Source: Cupriavidus nantongensis
GTDB lineage: Bacteria > Pseudomonadota > Gammaproteobacteria > Burkholderiales > Burkholderiaceae
Assembly: GCF_001598055.1 (NCBI RefSeq)
Contig: NZ_CP014845.1
Coordinates: forward strand, 620,001-684,000
Direction of reading: 5' to 3'
Length of the DNA: 64,000 nt
Position numbers and translations under genes: made by a program. How positions within the stretch are numbered: the first letter of the stretch is position 1; each line of letters opens with the position of its first letter. Below the pieces are notes generated by a model. It had not been told where the DNA came from, did not search any database, and was given only the letters and a program-made list of their open reading frames with translations. Below are positions 17,499 to 26,739 of the stretch, piece after piece.

Positions 17499-18197
17499 AT
17501 GTCCTACGTCTTCACGCCTCCCGCCACCGTTGCCATCCCCGTTGCCGGCAGCGATGACCAGTTCGCCGTGCGCCGCGTCTACTGCGTCGGCCGCAACTAC
17601 GCCGCGCACGCCCGCGAAATGGGCTTCGATCCCGAGCGAGAGCCGCCGTTCTTCTTCTGCAAGCCCGCCGACGCCATCGTCCCGGTGCAGTCCGGCACCA
17701 CGCTCGACCTGCCGTATCCCGCGCAGACGCAGAACTACCACTACGAGGCCGAGCTGGTCGCCGTGATCGGCAAGGGCGGCTCGGATATCGGCGTCGAGCA
17801 GGCGCTCGAACACGTGTGGGGCTACGCGGTCGGCCTCGACATGACCCGCCGCGACCTGCAGATGAAGATGCGCGAGATGGGCCGCCCGTGGGAAATCGGC
17901 AAGGCCTTCGACGCCTCGGCGCCGGTCGGCCCGATCCACCGCGCCAGCGCTATCGGCCATCCGCAGCAGGCCGGCATCTGGCTGACGGTCAATGGCGAAA
18001 CCAGGCAGCGCAGCGACATATCGCACCTGATCTGGTCGGTGGCCGAGACCGTGGCCTGCCTGTCGCAGTTCTTCCGGCTGGAGCCGGGCGACGTGATCTT
18101 CACCGGCACGCCCGAGGGCGTGGGCCCGGTCAAGGCCGGCGACACCATGGTCACCGGCGTCGACGGGCTGGGCGAACTGACCGTGCGCGTGGTCTGA
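17499..18197 (+). CDS. nagK: Fumarylpyruvate hydrolase (FAH family)
   Basis: The protein has 232 residues in the fumarylacetoacetate hydrolase fold. Metal ligands are expected in NYHYEAELV and in GYAVGLDMTRRDLQ; the text MRRDLQMKMREMGRPWEIGKAFD-like is typical of NagK/YcgM enzymes, and FTGTPEGVGPV is the conserved C-terminal loop. In this context it should split fumarylpyruvate into fumarate and pyruvate, the last step of the gentisate route. The ATG at 17499 fits the family start SYVFTPP. Confidence 0.88.
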   Translation: MSYVFTPPATVAIPVAGSDDQFAVRRVYCVGRNYAAHAREMGFDPEREPPFFFCKPADAIVPVQSGTTLDLPYPAQTQNYHYEAELVAVIGKGGSDIGVEQALEHVWGYAVGLDMTRRDLQMKMREMGRPWEIGKAFDASAPVGPIHRASAIGHPQQAGIWLTVNGETRQRSDISHLIWSVAETVACLSQFFRLEPGDVIFTGTPEGVGPVKAGDTMVTGVDGLGELTVRVV

Positions 18198-18215
18198 ACC
18201 CAGGCAGGCCGAACC

Positions 18216-18857
18216 ATGCAGCTCTACAGCTTCTTCAACAGTTCCACCTCGTACCGCGTGCGCATCGCGCTGGCCCTGAAGGGTCTGCCGTACGACTACC
18301 TGGCCGTCAATATCCGCACCGGCCAGCATCGGCACGCGGAGTATGTCGACGGCATCAACCCGTCCGCATCCGTGCCCGCGCTGGTCGATGGCGATTTCAC
18401 GCTGGGGCAGTCGTTCGCGATCATCGACTACCTGGACGCGCGCTATCCCGAGCCGCGGCTACTGCCGCAGGACCCCGAGCAGCGGGCGCGCGTGCTGGAG
18501 CTGTCGATGCTGGTCGGCTGCGATATCCATCCGGTCAACAACCTGCGCGTGCTGCGCTACCTTCAGGACGTACTGAAGGTCACGCCGGAGCAGAAGGATG
18601 CCTGGTACCGCCACTGGATCGACGAAGGCATGGCGGGCGTCGAACGGCTGCTGGCGCGCCATGGCCATGGCCAGTGGTGCTTCGGCAACGCACCCACGCT
18701 GGCCGATGTGGCGCTGGTGCCGCAGGTTGCCAATGCGCTGCGCATGGGGTGCGACCTCGGCCGCTATGAGCGCGCGATGGCCGTCTACGCCCACGCCAGC
18801 ACCCATCTCGCCTTCGCCCAGGCCGCGCCCGCGCGCCAGCCGGATTACACAGCATAA
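18216..18857 (+). CDS. maiA: Maleylpyruvate/maleylacetoacetate isomerase (zeta-class GST-like)
   Basis: This is a 213-residue glutathione S-transferase-like protein. The N-terminal thioredoxin-like domain contains NSSTSYRVRIALALKG with the zeta-class Ser active site (residues 8-16), and the C-terminal helical domain has CDIHPVNNLRVL. It isomerises maleylpyruvate to fumarylpyruvate between the dioxygenase and the hydrolase. Similar sequences are often annotated as MaiA; the operon points to the maleylpyruvate substrate. Confidence 0.88.
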   Translation: MQLYSFFNSSTSYRVRIALALKGLPYDYLAVNIRTGQHRHAEYVDGINPSASVPALVDGDFTLGQSFAIIDYLDARYPEPRLLPQDPEQRARVLELSMLVGCDIHPVNNLRVLRYLQDVLKVTPEQKDAWYRHWIDEGMAGVERLLARHGHGQWCFGNAPTLADVALVPQVANALRMGCDLGRYERAMAVYAHASTHLAFAQAAPARQPDYTA

Positions 18858-18896
18858 GCACCGCCTGACGCCAGCGGCGCAGGCCAGGAGACAGAC

Positions 18897-20111
18897 ATGA
18901 GCAATACCCACAACGCCACCGGCAAGGTCCTGATCATCGGCGGCGGCATCGGCGGCTTGGCCGCGGCGCTGGCGCTGGCACGCCAGGGCATCCGCATCGA
19001 ACTGCTGGAGCAGGCCGAGCAGATCGGCGAGATCGGCGCCGGCATCCAGCTGGCCGCCAACGCCTTCGCCGCGCTCGACGCGCTCGGCGTGGGCGAGGCC
19101 GCGCGTGGCCGCACGGTCTTTACCGACTTCCTCAGCCTGCGCGATGCGATCGATACCAGCGAGATCGCGCAGGTCGATGTCGGCCAGGCGTATCGCGAGC
19201 GCTTCGGCAACCCTTATGGCGTGATCCACCGCGTCGATATCCACCTGTCGATCCTGGAGGCCGTGCAGGACCATCCGCTGATCACGATGCGCACCAGCAC
19301 GCGCGTGGAGCGGCTGCTGCAGGACGAGCACGGCGTCACCGTGGTCGACCAGCATGGCGAGCACCACCGCGGCGATGCGGTGATCGGCTGCGACGGGGTC
19401 AAGTCCGCGATCCGCCAGGCGCTGATCGGCGACGAGGCTCGCGTGACCGGGCACGTGGTCTACCGCGCCGTGGTCGACGTGGCCAGCATGCCGCAGGACC
19501 TGCAGGTCAACGCGCCGGTGGTGTGGGCCGGCCCGCACTGCCACCTGGTGCACTACCCGTTGCGCGGCGGCCAGCAGTACAACCTGGTGGTGACCTTCCA
19601 CAGCCGCGAACAGGAAACCTGGGGCGTGCGCGAGGGCAGCAAGGAAGAAGTGCTGTCGTACTTCGAGGGCATCCATCCGCTGCCGCACCAGATGCTGGAC
19701 CGCCCGACCTCATGGAAGCGCTGGGCCACCGCCGACCGCGACCCGGTCGAGCGCTGGAGCTTCGGCCGCGCCACCATCCTCGGTGATGCCGCGCACCCGA
19801 TGACGCAATACGTGGCGCAGGGCGCCTGCCAGGCGCTGGAGGATGCGGTCACGCTGGGCGCCGCGGTGCAGGCCGCCGACGGCGACTACGCCGCAGCCTT
19901 CAAGTTGTACGAGCAGGCCCGCATCCCGCGCACCGCGCGCGTGCTCTATGCCGCGCGCGACATGGGCCGCGTCTACCACGCGAAGGGGATCGACCGCCTG
20001 GTCCGCAACACCCTGTGGACCGGCCGCACGCAGGCGCAGTTCTACGACGCGCTGCAATGGCTGCACGGCTGGCGCGCCGACAAGTGCCTGAGCGCCACGC
20101 CCTGGCTGTAA
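18897..20111 (+). CDS. 3-Hydroxybenzoate 6-monooxygenase
   Basis: This is a 404-residue single-component flavin monooxygenase. The FAD dinucleotide motif is LIIGGGIGGLAAALALA (about 10-26), the second motif is in IGCDGVKSAIRQ, and GDAAHPMTQYVAQGACQALED is the GD motif. The group also contains salicylate 1-hydroxylases, but the neighbouring gentisate genes favour 6-hydroxylation of 3-hydroxybenzoate to gentisate, with NADH and oxygen. AGGAGA precedes the ATG. A weak hairpin follows at 20119-20140. Confidence 0.88.
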   Translation: MSNTHNATGKVLIIGGGIGGLAAALALARQGIRIELLEQAEQIGEIGAGIQLAANAFAALDALGVGEAARGRTVFTDFLSLRDAIDTSEIAQVDVGQAYRERFGNPYGVIHRVDIHLSILEAVQDHPLITMRTSTRVERLLQDEHGVTVVDQHGEHHRGDAVIGCDGVKSAIRQALIGDEARVTGHVVYRAVVDVASMPQDLQVNAPVVWAGPHCHLVHYPLRGGQQYNLVVTFHSREQETWGVREGSKEEVLSYFEGIHPLPHQMLDRPTSWKRWATADRDPVERWSFGRATILGDAAHPMTQYVAQGACQALEDAVTLGAAVQAADGDYAAAFKLYEQARIPRTARVLYAARDMGRVYHAKGIDRLVRNTLWTGRTQAQFYDALQWLHGWRADKCLSATPWL

Positions 20112-20231
20112 GCCGCTGAGCGCGGTGTTCTTTCCGCGCTGAAAACCTTGCATCGAGCTGGCGGCCGACGAAGCCGCCGGCCGGCCCTCTCTCGCCCCTC
20201 GCCCCAAACCTGGCAACCAGGAGGAGACACC

Positions 20232-21572
20232 ATGCCTGCCAGCCCACCGCTCAACGTCACCGCGTTCATCGACCGCCAGCCGCTGTCGGCGTTCCAGGTG
20301 ACCATCGTCGTACTGTGCTTCCTGATCGTCGCCGTCGACGGCTTCGATACCGCCGCGATCGGCTTTATCGCGCCCGCTATCCGCGCCGAATGGCAGCTGA
20401 CGCCGGCCCAGCTGGCGCCGCTGTTCGGCGCCGGGCTGGGCGGCCTGATGGCCGGCGCCTTCCTGTTCGGCCCGCTGGCGGACCGCTTCGGCCGCAAGAG
20501 CGTGCTGGTGCTGTCGGTGCTGTGCTTCGGCGCCGCCAGCCTGGCGTCTGCGTGGTCGCCGGACCTGTGGACGCTGGTGCTGCTGCGCTTTGTCACCGGC
20601 CTCGGGCTGGGCGGGGCCATGCCCAACGCGATCACGCTGACCTCGGAGTTCTGCCCGGAAAAGCGGCGCTCGTTCCTGGTCACCACCATGTTCTGCGGCT
20701 TCACGCTGGGCTCGGCGCTGGGCGGACTGGCCTCGGCCGGGCTGATCGACGCCTTCGGCTGGCGCTCGGTGCTGGTCGCCGGCGGCGTGCTGCCGCTGCT
20801 GCTGGCGGTGGCGCTGGTGTGGCTGCTGCCGGAATCGGTGCGCTATCTGGTGATGACCGGCAAGTCGCGCGAGCGCATCGTCGCCACGCTGGGCAAGATC
20901 GCGCCGCATGAAGACCTGCGCGGCGCCTCTTTCGCCGTCAGCGAGCAGCGCGCCGCCAGCTCGCCGGTGCGGCACCTGTTCCGCCCCGAGCTGCTGCGCG
21001 GCACGCTGCTGTTCTGGCTGACGTTCTTTATGAGCCTGCTGGTGATCTACCTGCTATCGAGCTGGCTGCCGACGCTGCTGCGCGGCACCGGCCATTCGCT
21101 GCGCACCGCGGCGCTGGTGACGACCATGTTCCAGGTGGGCGGCACGGTCGGCGCGATCGCGCTGGGCTGGCTGATGGACCGGTTCAACCCGCACCATGTG
21201 CTGGCGACCAGCTACGCGCTGGCGGCGCTGGGTATCGCCGCGGTGGGCAGCGTTGCCGCCGAGCCGGTGGCCGCGGGCGTAGCGGTGTTTGTCGCGGGCT
21301 TCTGCATCTCGGGCTCGCAGGTCGGCGCCAATGCGCTCTCGGCCAGCTTCTATCCGACCGACTGCCGCGCCACCGGCGTCAGCTGGGCCAACGGCGTGGG
21401 CCGGATGGGCTCGGTGGTGGGCTCGGTCGGCGGCGCGACCATGCTGTCGATGGGGCTGGGCATGCCGGCGTTGTTCGCGTGGATCGGCGTGCCGGCCCTG
21501 ATTGCCGGGCTGTCGATGTTCTCGCTGGGCGTGGTCAGGCGGGAACGGCCGCAAGCGCGCCTGGCGGTCTGA
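20232..21572 (+). CDS. MFS aromatic acid:H+ symporter (AAHS family)
   Basis: This 446-residue transporter has 12 predicted membrane segments. AAHS signatures are visible: DGFDTAAIGFIAPAI in TM1, GPLADRFGRKSVL between TM2 and TM3, and GLGLGGAMPNAITLTSEF. It most likely imports 3-hydroxybenzoate or gentisate. A strong ribosome site (AGGAGGAGA) lies just before the ATG. It is the last gene of the aromatic operon. Confidence 0.88.
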   Translation: MPASPPLNVTAFIDRQPLSAFQVTIVVLCFLIVAVDGFDTAAIGFIAPAIRAEWQLTPAQLAPLFGAGLGGLMAGAFLFGPLADRFGRKSVLVLSVLCFGAASLASAWSPDLWTLVLLRFVTGLGLGGAMPNAITLTSEFCPEKRRSFLVTTMFCGFTLGSALGGLASAGLIDAFGWRSVLVAGGVLPLLLAVALVWLLPESVRYLVMTGKSRERIVATLGKIAPHEDLRGASFAVSEQRAASSPVRHLFRPELLRGTLLFWLTFFMSLLVIYLLSSWLPTLLRGTGHSLRTAALVTTMFQVGGTVGAIALGWLMDRFNPHHVLATSYALAALGIAAVGSVAAEPVAAGVAVFVAGFCISGSQVGANALSASFYPTDCRATGVSWANGVGRMGSVVGSVGGATMLSMGLGMPALFAWIGVPALIAGLSMFSLGVVRRERPQARLAV

Positions 21573-21758
21573 AGGCGGCGCCTGAGCCAACGCTCCCGCC
21601 GACATTCCCAAGGGTTATGGCTCTATTCCGAACAGAGGATTGTGGCCATGGCCGCAGGCCTGCAACATGGCGCCCGCGGCCTGCTGCGGCAGGCTGGCAT
21701 CGGATCACAGAAGGCGACGCACCGCGCGTGCAGCCGCCTCGACAGCCATGGAGACAGC

Positions 21759-23132
21759 ATGCAGGCACAAGCGAAGTCGCGCGGGACGGGGTTCCGGCGC
21801 AGTCGGGCGTGGTGGACGGTGGTGCCGCTGGTGGCATCGATGGCGGTGCCAGCCGGCGTAGCACTGGCGCAGGGCGCGGGCCAGCCCGCGGCGGTGGCCG
21901 AGAGCGAAGTGATGCAGGGCTTCCCGCCACCGCCGGACAGGCAGGTCAATCGCGGCACCGGCCTGCGCCCGCCTTATATGCGCTGGGCGTTCCGGCACGC
22001 GCGCGAGATGTCGCCGACCGTCGGCATCCGCCATGCAAGCCAGCCGCTGGCGCTGCCGGGCCAGTCTGCCGAGCTGGACGCGGTCAGCTTTACCGTCGCC
22101 GGCCAGACGGTGCGGGTGGCGGACTACCTGCGCGACACGCATACCGATGGCTTTATCGTGCTGCACCAGGGCCGGATCGTGTACGAGCGCTACCTTGCCG
22201 GCTTCGGCCCGCACCAGCCGCATATCTGGGCGTCGATGACCAAGTCCGTGACCGGGCTGCTGGCGGCGATGCTGGTCGAAGAGGGCAAGCTCGATCCCAA
22301 CGCGCGGCTGGCGCAGTACGTGCCCGAGCTGGCCGGCAACCCGTTCGGCGAGGCCACGGTGCAGCAGAATTTGGACATGGAGGTGCCGGTCGGCTATCCG
22401 CAGGCACTGCCGCCTGACCTGGGACTGTTCGGCGCGGTGGGCATCGTGCCGCGCAAGGCCGACGCGCCCGACACCATCTACGACTTCCTCAAGGTCGTGC
22501 ACGCCACCGGCACCGCCGGCGAGGGCCCGGACGGCGGCGTCTGGTATTACCAGAACGGCTCTCCCGAAGCGGTGGCGTGGGCGTTGCGCCGCATTACCGG
22601 CAAGCGCTGGGCGGACCTCGTCACCGAGCGGCTGTGGTCGCGCTTCGCCGACGACGATGCCTACACCCAGGTCGACCGCCAGGGCACCGAAATGGCCAGC
22701 GGCGGCATGAACTCGACACTGCGCGATGCCGCCCGCTTCGGCGAGACCGTGCGCCGCGCCGCGGCCGGCGATGCCACGCTCGGCATCTCGCCGAAGGCGG
22801 TGCGGATCGCGCTGCAGCCCGCCGGCAACCAGGCCCGCTTCGCGCGCGGCAACACCACCGCGGGCCGCGACGGCTATGGCTATCGCAACTACTGGTTCCA
22901 GCGCAACGACGGCGACGGCAGCATCGAGGCCAGCGGCCGCTTCGGCCAGAAGCTCTACATCAATCCCGCCAAAGGGCTGACCGTGGTGAAGTTCTCCGCC
23001 AGCCCCGACGGCGCCGCGCGCGCGACCAGCGCCGCCGCAGTGCGCAAGCGCGACGACCCGGCGCGCGCGCTGGAATCGTCAGAGGCCATGGTGGCCGCGG
23101 CGCACGCCATCGTCGGCGCGGCCGGCCGCTGA
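21759..23132 (+). CDS. Secreted serine hydrolase, beta-lactamase/6-aminohexanoate-dimer hydrolase type
   Basis: The protein has 457 residues with a signal peptide (about 12-40, SMAVPAGVALAQGAG). The class C beta-lactamase-type nucleophile motif is ASMTKSV (S159, K162), with YYQNGSPEAVAW later as the Tyr-containing motif. Related enzymes hydrolyse esters, D-peptides or linear amide oligomers such as 6-aminohexanoate dimer; the substrate is not predicted. The start at 21759 is chosen because it gives a normal signal peptide and is preceded by GGAGAC; the frame opens earlier at 21642. Confidence 0.8.
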   Translation: MQAQAKSRGTGFRRSRAWWTVVPLVASMAVPAGVALAQGAGQPAAVAESEVMQGFPPPPDRQVNRGTGLRPPYMRWAFRHAREMSPTVGIRHASQPLALPGQSAELDAVSFTVAGQTVRVADYLRDTHTDGFIVLHQGRIVYERYLAGFGPHQPHIWASMTKSVTGLLAAMLVEEGKLDPNARLAQYVPELAGNPFGEATVQQNLDMEVPVGYPQALPPDLGLFGAVGIVPRKADAPDTIYDFLKVVHATGTAGEGPDGGVWYYQNGSPEAVAWALRRITGKRWADLVTERLWSRFADDDAYTQVDRQGTEMASGGMNSTLRDAARFGETVRRAAAGDATLGISPKAVRIALQPAGNQARFARGNTTAGRDGYGYRNYWFQRNDGDGSIEASGRFGQKLYINPAKGLTVVKFSASPDGAARATSAAAVRKRDDPARALESSEAMVAAAHAIVGAAGR

Positions 23133-23165
23133 GCCACGGCCACTGCGGCGAGGGGCCGGGTCCGT

Positions 23166-23774
23166 TCAGGCCAGCGGCAGCTTCAGCACCTGCTCGGTGG
23201 TCAGGATATCGCCGAAGGTGTCGTCGAGCGCGGCCAGCGCGGCGCGGTGCAGGTCCTGGTGCGCAATCGTGCCGGCCGCGGTATCCAGGTCGCGCGTGGC
23301 GCAGGCGTCGGCCGCGACGATCACACCGTATCCCAGCGGCACCGCGTCGCGCGCCGCGCCGGTGACGCAGGCGTGGGTCATCAGTCCGGTGATGATCAGG
23401 GTCTTGATGCCGGCCGCCTTGAGGCGCTGGTCCAGGTCAGTGGTCGGGAAGGCGCTGACCGAGGTCTTCTGCACCACGGTGTGGTGCGGCGCCGGCTGCA
23501 GGTCGCCGTGGAACGCCACGGTGGCGCCGTGCTCGGCGAACACCGGGCTGCCCGCCGGGGTGACATGCTGGATGTGGAACACGGGCATGCCGGCGGCATC
23601 CGCGTGGTCGACCAGGCGCCGCGCGTTGCCAAGCGCAGCCGGGCCGTCGGGAATCGGCAGCTTGCCGTTGAAATACTCGTTCTGGAAATCGATGACCAGC
23701 ACGGCGGTGCTGGCGGCGTCGATGGCGGTGCGCGCCGGAGCGCCGGCGATGGTGCGTAGGGTCAGGTGGGGCAT
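23166..23774 (-). CDS. Isochorismatase-family cysteine hydrolase
   Basis: The protein has 202 residues with the family triad visible: Asp in VLVIDFQNEY (D29), Lys in VVQKTSVSAF, and the nucleophile Cys in THACVTGAARDA. Members hydrolyse amides, ureas, nicotinamide or isochorismate; no specific substrate is evident. The start MPHLTLRT at 23774 is used, since upstream codons are compositionally odd. It is divergent from a GlxA-type regulator 217 bases away, which probably controls it. Confidence 0.82.
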   Translation of the reverse strand: MPHLTLRTIAGAPARTAIDAASTAVLVIDFQNEYFNGKLPIPDGPAALGNARRLVDHADAAGMPVFHIQHVTPAGSPVFAEHGATVAFHGDLQPAPHHTVVQKTSVSAFPTTDLDQRLKAAGIKTLIITGLMTHACVTGAARDAVPLGYGVIVAADACATRDLDTAAGTIAHQDLHRAALAALDDTFGDILTTEQVLKLPLA

Positions 23775-23991
23775 GGTGGTCCTCGTCGACAGGGATGGAA
23801 GAGCGGCGCCGCTGGCGGCCGCTGCGTTCGCCGCAGGCGCGGCATGGAGCGTAGTTTCCGGCGCCGCCGGCCGCGCCGGAAGTGGCCCGATGGACAACAT
23901 CCGATAGAATCGGGCCAAACCATGCTGACATGGCCATGCCGTTTCAGCGATCAAAGTGCCCCAGGCAAGCCCCCAACCCAGCGAGATTGCA

Positions 23992-24963
23992 ATGCACACC
24001 GTCGCGGTGATTGCCTTCGAAGGCATCAGCCCCTTCCACCTGTCCGTGCCCTGCATCGTCTTTGGCGACGACCTCGACCGCCTCGGCGTGCCGCGTTACC
24101 GGCTGCTGATCTGCGCCGAGAAGCCGGGGTTGATTTCCACCATGTCAGGCTTCCGCATCGAGGTGGAACACGACCTGTCCGTGCTGGAGCAGGCCGATAC
24201 CGTGATCATGCCGGCGTGGCGGGATCCGGGCGAGCGCGCGCCGCAAGCGCTGCTCGATGCGCTGCGGGCCGCCAGCGCGCGCGGCGCGCGCATCGCCGGC
24301 CTGTGCCTGGGCACCTTCGTGGTGGCCGAGGCCGGGCTGCTGGACGGCCGCACTGCGGCCACGCACTGGGCCTGGGCCGACGACTTCGCGCAGCGCTATC
24401 CGCGCGTGCGGCTCGACCGCGATTCGCTCTATATCGACGATGGCGCGACCCTCACCTCGGCCGGCACCGCCGCCGCGCTGGACTGCTGCCTGCACCTGGT
24501 GCGGCGCGACCATGGCGCCGAGGTGGCCAACCGGGTGGCGCGCCGCATGGTGGTGGCGCCGCACCGGCACGGCGGCCAGGCGCAATACATCGAGCACCCG
24601 CTGCCGCAGGCGGACGGCGCCGACCGGCTCAGCCTGACGCTGGACTGGGCCATTGCGCACCTGGCCGAGCCGCTGACGCTCGATACGCTGGCCGCGAAGG
24701 CCGGCATGAGCCGGCGCAATTTCACGCGGCGCTTCAAGGAGAAGACCGGCACCACGGTGACGCAGTGGCTGCTGAACCACCGGCTGACCGCGGCGCGGCG
24801 TTTGCTGGAGACCACCGACAAGGGCGTCGACCTGGTGGCCGGGCTGGTCGGCTTCGGCTCGGCGGTTTCGCTGCGCCAGCACTTCACCCAGGCGCTCGCG
24901 GTATCGCCGTCGGCCTACCGCAAGCAGTTCGGCACCGCGGTGCCGCGCGACCGCGCCAGCTGA
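23992..24963 (+). CDS. GlxA/FtrA-type AraC-family regulator with DJ-1/PfpI domain
   Basis: This 323-residue regulator has a DJ-1/PfpI-like domain at about 3-190, with the nucleophile-elbow-like GLCLGTFVVAEAG near residues 102-114. It is followed by an AraC HTH pair (DTLAAKAGMSRRNFTRRFKEKTG and VAGLVGFGSAVSLRQHF, about 225-315). It stands divergent from the isochorismatase-like hydrolase gene; such pairs often regulate amide or amine catabolism. The ligand is unknown. Confidence 0.85.
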   Translation: MHTVAVIAFEGISPFHLSVPCIVFGDDLDRLGVPRYRLLICAEKPGLISTMSGFRIEVEHDLSVLEQADTVIMPAWRDPGERAPQALLDALRAASARGARIAGLCLGTFVVAEAGLLDGRTAATHWAWADDFAQRYPRVRLDRDSLYIDDGATLTSAGTAAALDCCLHLVRRDHGAEVANRVARRMVVAPHRHGGQAQYIEHPLPQADGADRLSLTLDWAIAHLAEPLTLDTLAAKAGMSRRNFTRRFKEKTGTTVTQWLLNHRLTAARRLLETTDKGVDLVAGLVGFGSAVSLRQHFTQALAVSPSAYRKQFGTAVPRDRAS

Positions 24964-25003
24964 GCGCGCCAACTGAGCGCGCCAACTGAGCGGCCGCCGC
25001 AGC

Positions 25004-25462
25004 TCACATGTCGCGGTGATGCCGGTGTCCGCCGAACAGCCGCGCGCCAAGTATCACGCCGATTCCCAGCGCCATCCCGAGCGCGCGCATGGGGTTGGCA
25101 TGGACGAACGATTCGGTCCGCTCCAGGCTGGTTTCCCACTCGCTCCTGACGCGTCCTTTCACGCGCCGCGCCACATCGGCCGATTTCGCCGCGATCTCCG
25201 TCGCCGCGCTGCCCGACCTGGCGGCAAGTTCGACGAACTCCGACTTGGCCTGCTCGAGGTTATCGCCGGACAAGGTCGGCAGGCGATCAATCAGCCGGTC
25301 GAGCTCGCGCGCCAGGTCCTGCGATGCCGACGATCGTGCCGACGTATCCCTCCACGGCGCGCCGCTGCGCGCTTCCGAACCCGATACCGAAGACATGCGC
25401 GTCTCCTGCTGGCGCAGGCCCGATGTGCTGGTGGGCGTGCTTGTCGTTTCCGTCTGTTCCAT
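25004..25462 (-). CDS. DUF883 (ElaB/YqjD-like) membrane-anchored protein
   Basis: The product has 152 residues: a polar, alanine- and serine-rich helical region and a C-terminal hydrophobic segment (MRALGMALGIGVILGARLFG, about 124-143) followed by HRHHRDM. E. coli ElaB and YqjD of this family bind ribosomes and anchor them at the inner membrane in stationary phase; this is family knowledge. GGAGG lies five bases ahead of the ATG at 25462, which decides against the longer frame. Confidence 0.75.
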   Translation of the reverse strand: MEQTETTSTPTSTSGLRQQETRMSSVSGSEARSGAPWRDTSARSSASQDLARELDRLIDRLPTLSGDNLEQAKSEFVELAARSGSAATEIAAKSADVARRVKGRVRSEWETSLERTESFVHANPMRALGMALGIGVILGARLFGGHRHHRDM

Positions 25463-25790
25463 GGTGCGCCTCCGCATTGAAGTATCCGTGGCGCACCGGG
25501 CCAAGCCGGCGCGCCACGGGAGGGCGGTGCACCTTTCGTGCCGGGCGGTGGCGGTTGGCGCGATCGCCTCTGTGCCATGCCGGACGCGGCGCCGGCGCAG
25601 CACATCGACAGCGCGCCCGCATGCCGCATTACAAATTCAGGCAGATTTGCGCGCCGAGATTGCGCGGCGGACCCGCCAGCGCAGCACGCGTCGGCGCACG
25701 GGATCGCCGGGGCGCACAAAACCGCGCCGCGCGGCTTGGCATGGCCGTTGCATCGTCAAGGGTGTCGTACTCTGCAAGCAGGAGGGCAAC

Positions 25791-25979
25791 ATGGCACATC
25801 AAATCCCACGGCCTGAGGAAGGGCCGAACGTACCTGAGGTGCCGCCGGCCGATCCTTCGCGCAAGAGCGAAGAGCAGCTTCCACCCCGGCACGACGATGA
25901 CCTCAGCAAGCCGCCGCGCCAGCCGGGACAGGAAGACCTGCGCCGGCGCTCGACCTGGTCGATGCAGCAATGGCAATAG
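25791..25979 (+). CDS. Small hydrophilic proline-rich protein, unknown function
   Basis: This 62-residue protein is rich in Pro, Glu, Asp and Arg (PEEGPNVPEVPPADPSRKSE, then RHDDDLSKPPRQPGQEDLRR), with no hydrophobic segment. The strong ribosome site AGGAGGG directly before the ATG argues that it is translated. I do not recognise a family. It probably is intrinsically disordered. Confidence 0.6.
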   Translation: MAHQIPRPEEGPNVPEVPPADPSRKSEEQLPPRHDDDLSKPPRQPGQEDLRRRSTWSMQQWQ

Positions 25980-26093
25980 CTTCCCCGCAATAACGTCTAT
26001 GCTGGACCGGTGTGCGACACGCCCCATCGCGGGAGCGTGGAGCGCGCCATCCGGCGCGCATGTCGCCACACACGTACCTGAGGAGGCATATCG

Positions 26094-26534
26094 ATGCGTG
26101 TCATGGTGATCGTCAAGGCAACCAGCGACTCAGAAGCCGGCAAGATGCCCGGCACTGAACTGCTGGCAGCGATGGGCAACTTCAACGAAGAACTGGTCAA
26201 GGCCGGCATCATGCTGGCGGGCGAGGGCCTGCAGCCCAGCTCGAAGGGCAAGCGCGTGCGCTTTTCGGGCAGCCAGCGCACGGTGTCCGATGGGCCCTTT
26301 GCGAACCCGGAAGAACTCGTTGCCGGCTTCTGGCTGTGGCAGGTCAAGTCGATGGATGAGGCGGTGGAATGGGTCAAGCGCTGTCCCAATCCCATGGAAG
26401 GCGAATCCGACATCGAGATCCGGCCATTGTTCGAGCTCGAGGACTTTGGCGACGAGTTGACGCCGGAACTCCGGGAACAGGAGGAACGGCTGCGCGAGCA
26501 GGCCGCGCGCACGGCCAGGTCACAGCAAGGCTAA
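26094..26534 (+). CDS. YCII-related (DGPF domain) protein
   Basis: The product has 146 residues with the DGPF family text VSDGPFANPEELVAGFWLW near residues 64-82 and the start MRVMVIVKATSDSEAG. Proteins of this group are small ferredoxin-like-fold proteins, some linked to sigma factor systems; no enzymatic role is shown here. GAGGAGG lies upstream of the ATG. A strong terminator follows at 26556. Confidence 0.85.
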   Translation: MRVMVIVKATSDSEAGKMPGTELLAAMGNFNEELVKAGIMLAGEGLQPSSKGKRVRFSGSQRTVSDGPFANPEELVAGFWLWQVKSMDEAVEWVKRCPNPMEGESDIEIRPLFELEDFGDELTPELREQEERLREQAARTARSQQG

Positions 26535-26555
26535 GTCGGCGTAACGCAGCGAGAG

Positions 26556-26590
26556 ACGGCGGTTCACACGCGAGTGTGAACCGCCGTTTG
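26556..26590 (+). terminator. Rho-independent terminator
   Basis: A perfect 14-bp stem (arms ACGGCGGTTCACAC and GTGTGAACCGCCGT) with a GCGA loop is followed by TTT. It closes the DGPF-domain gene. Confidence 0.8.
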
Positions 26591-26739
26591 CGCTGAATGA
26601 AGCGGGGGCGAGCACGGCGTGCAGCTATCGCATTGGAACGATTCGCGCCGCGCGGGAACGAAACAGGACAGGCGTGTGAAGCGGCCATCGCCGCATGACG
26701 AAAGCCGCGCCCGGCACGCGATCTTCCAGGAGGACTGAC

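Noticed and set aside
20119..20140. Hairpin between the 3-hydroxybenzoate hydroxylase and transporter genes as a terminator
   Set aside because: Only a 7-bp stem with an 8-base loop and no T-run; the transporter probably remains in the operon.
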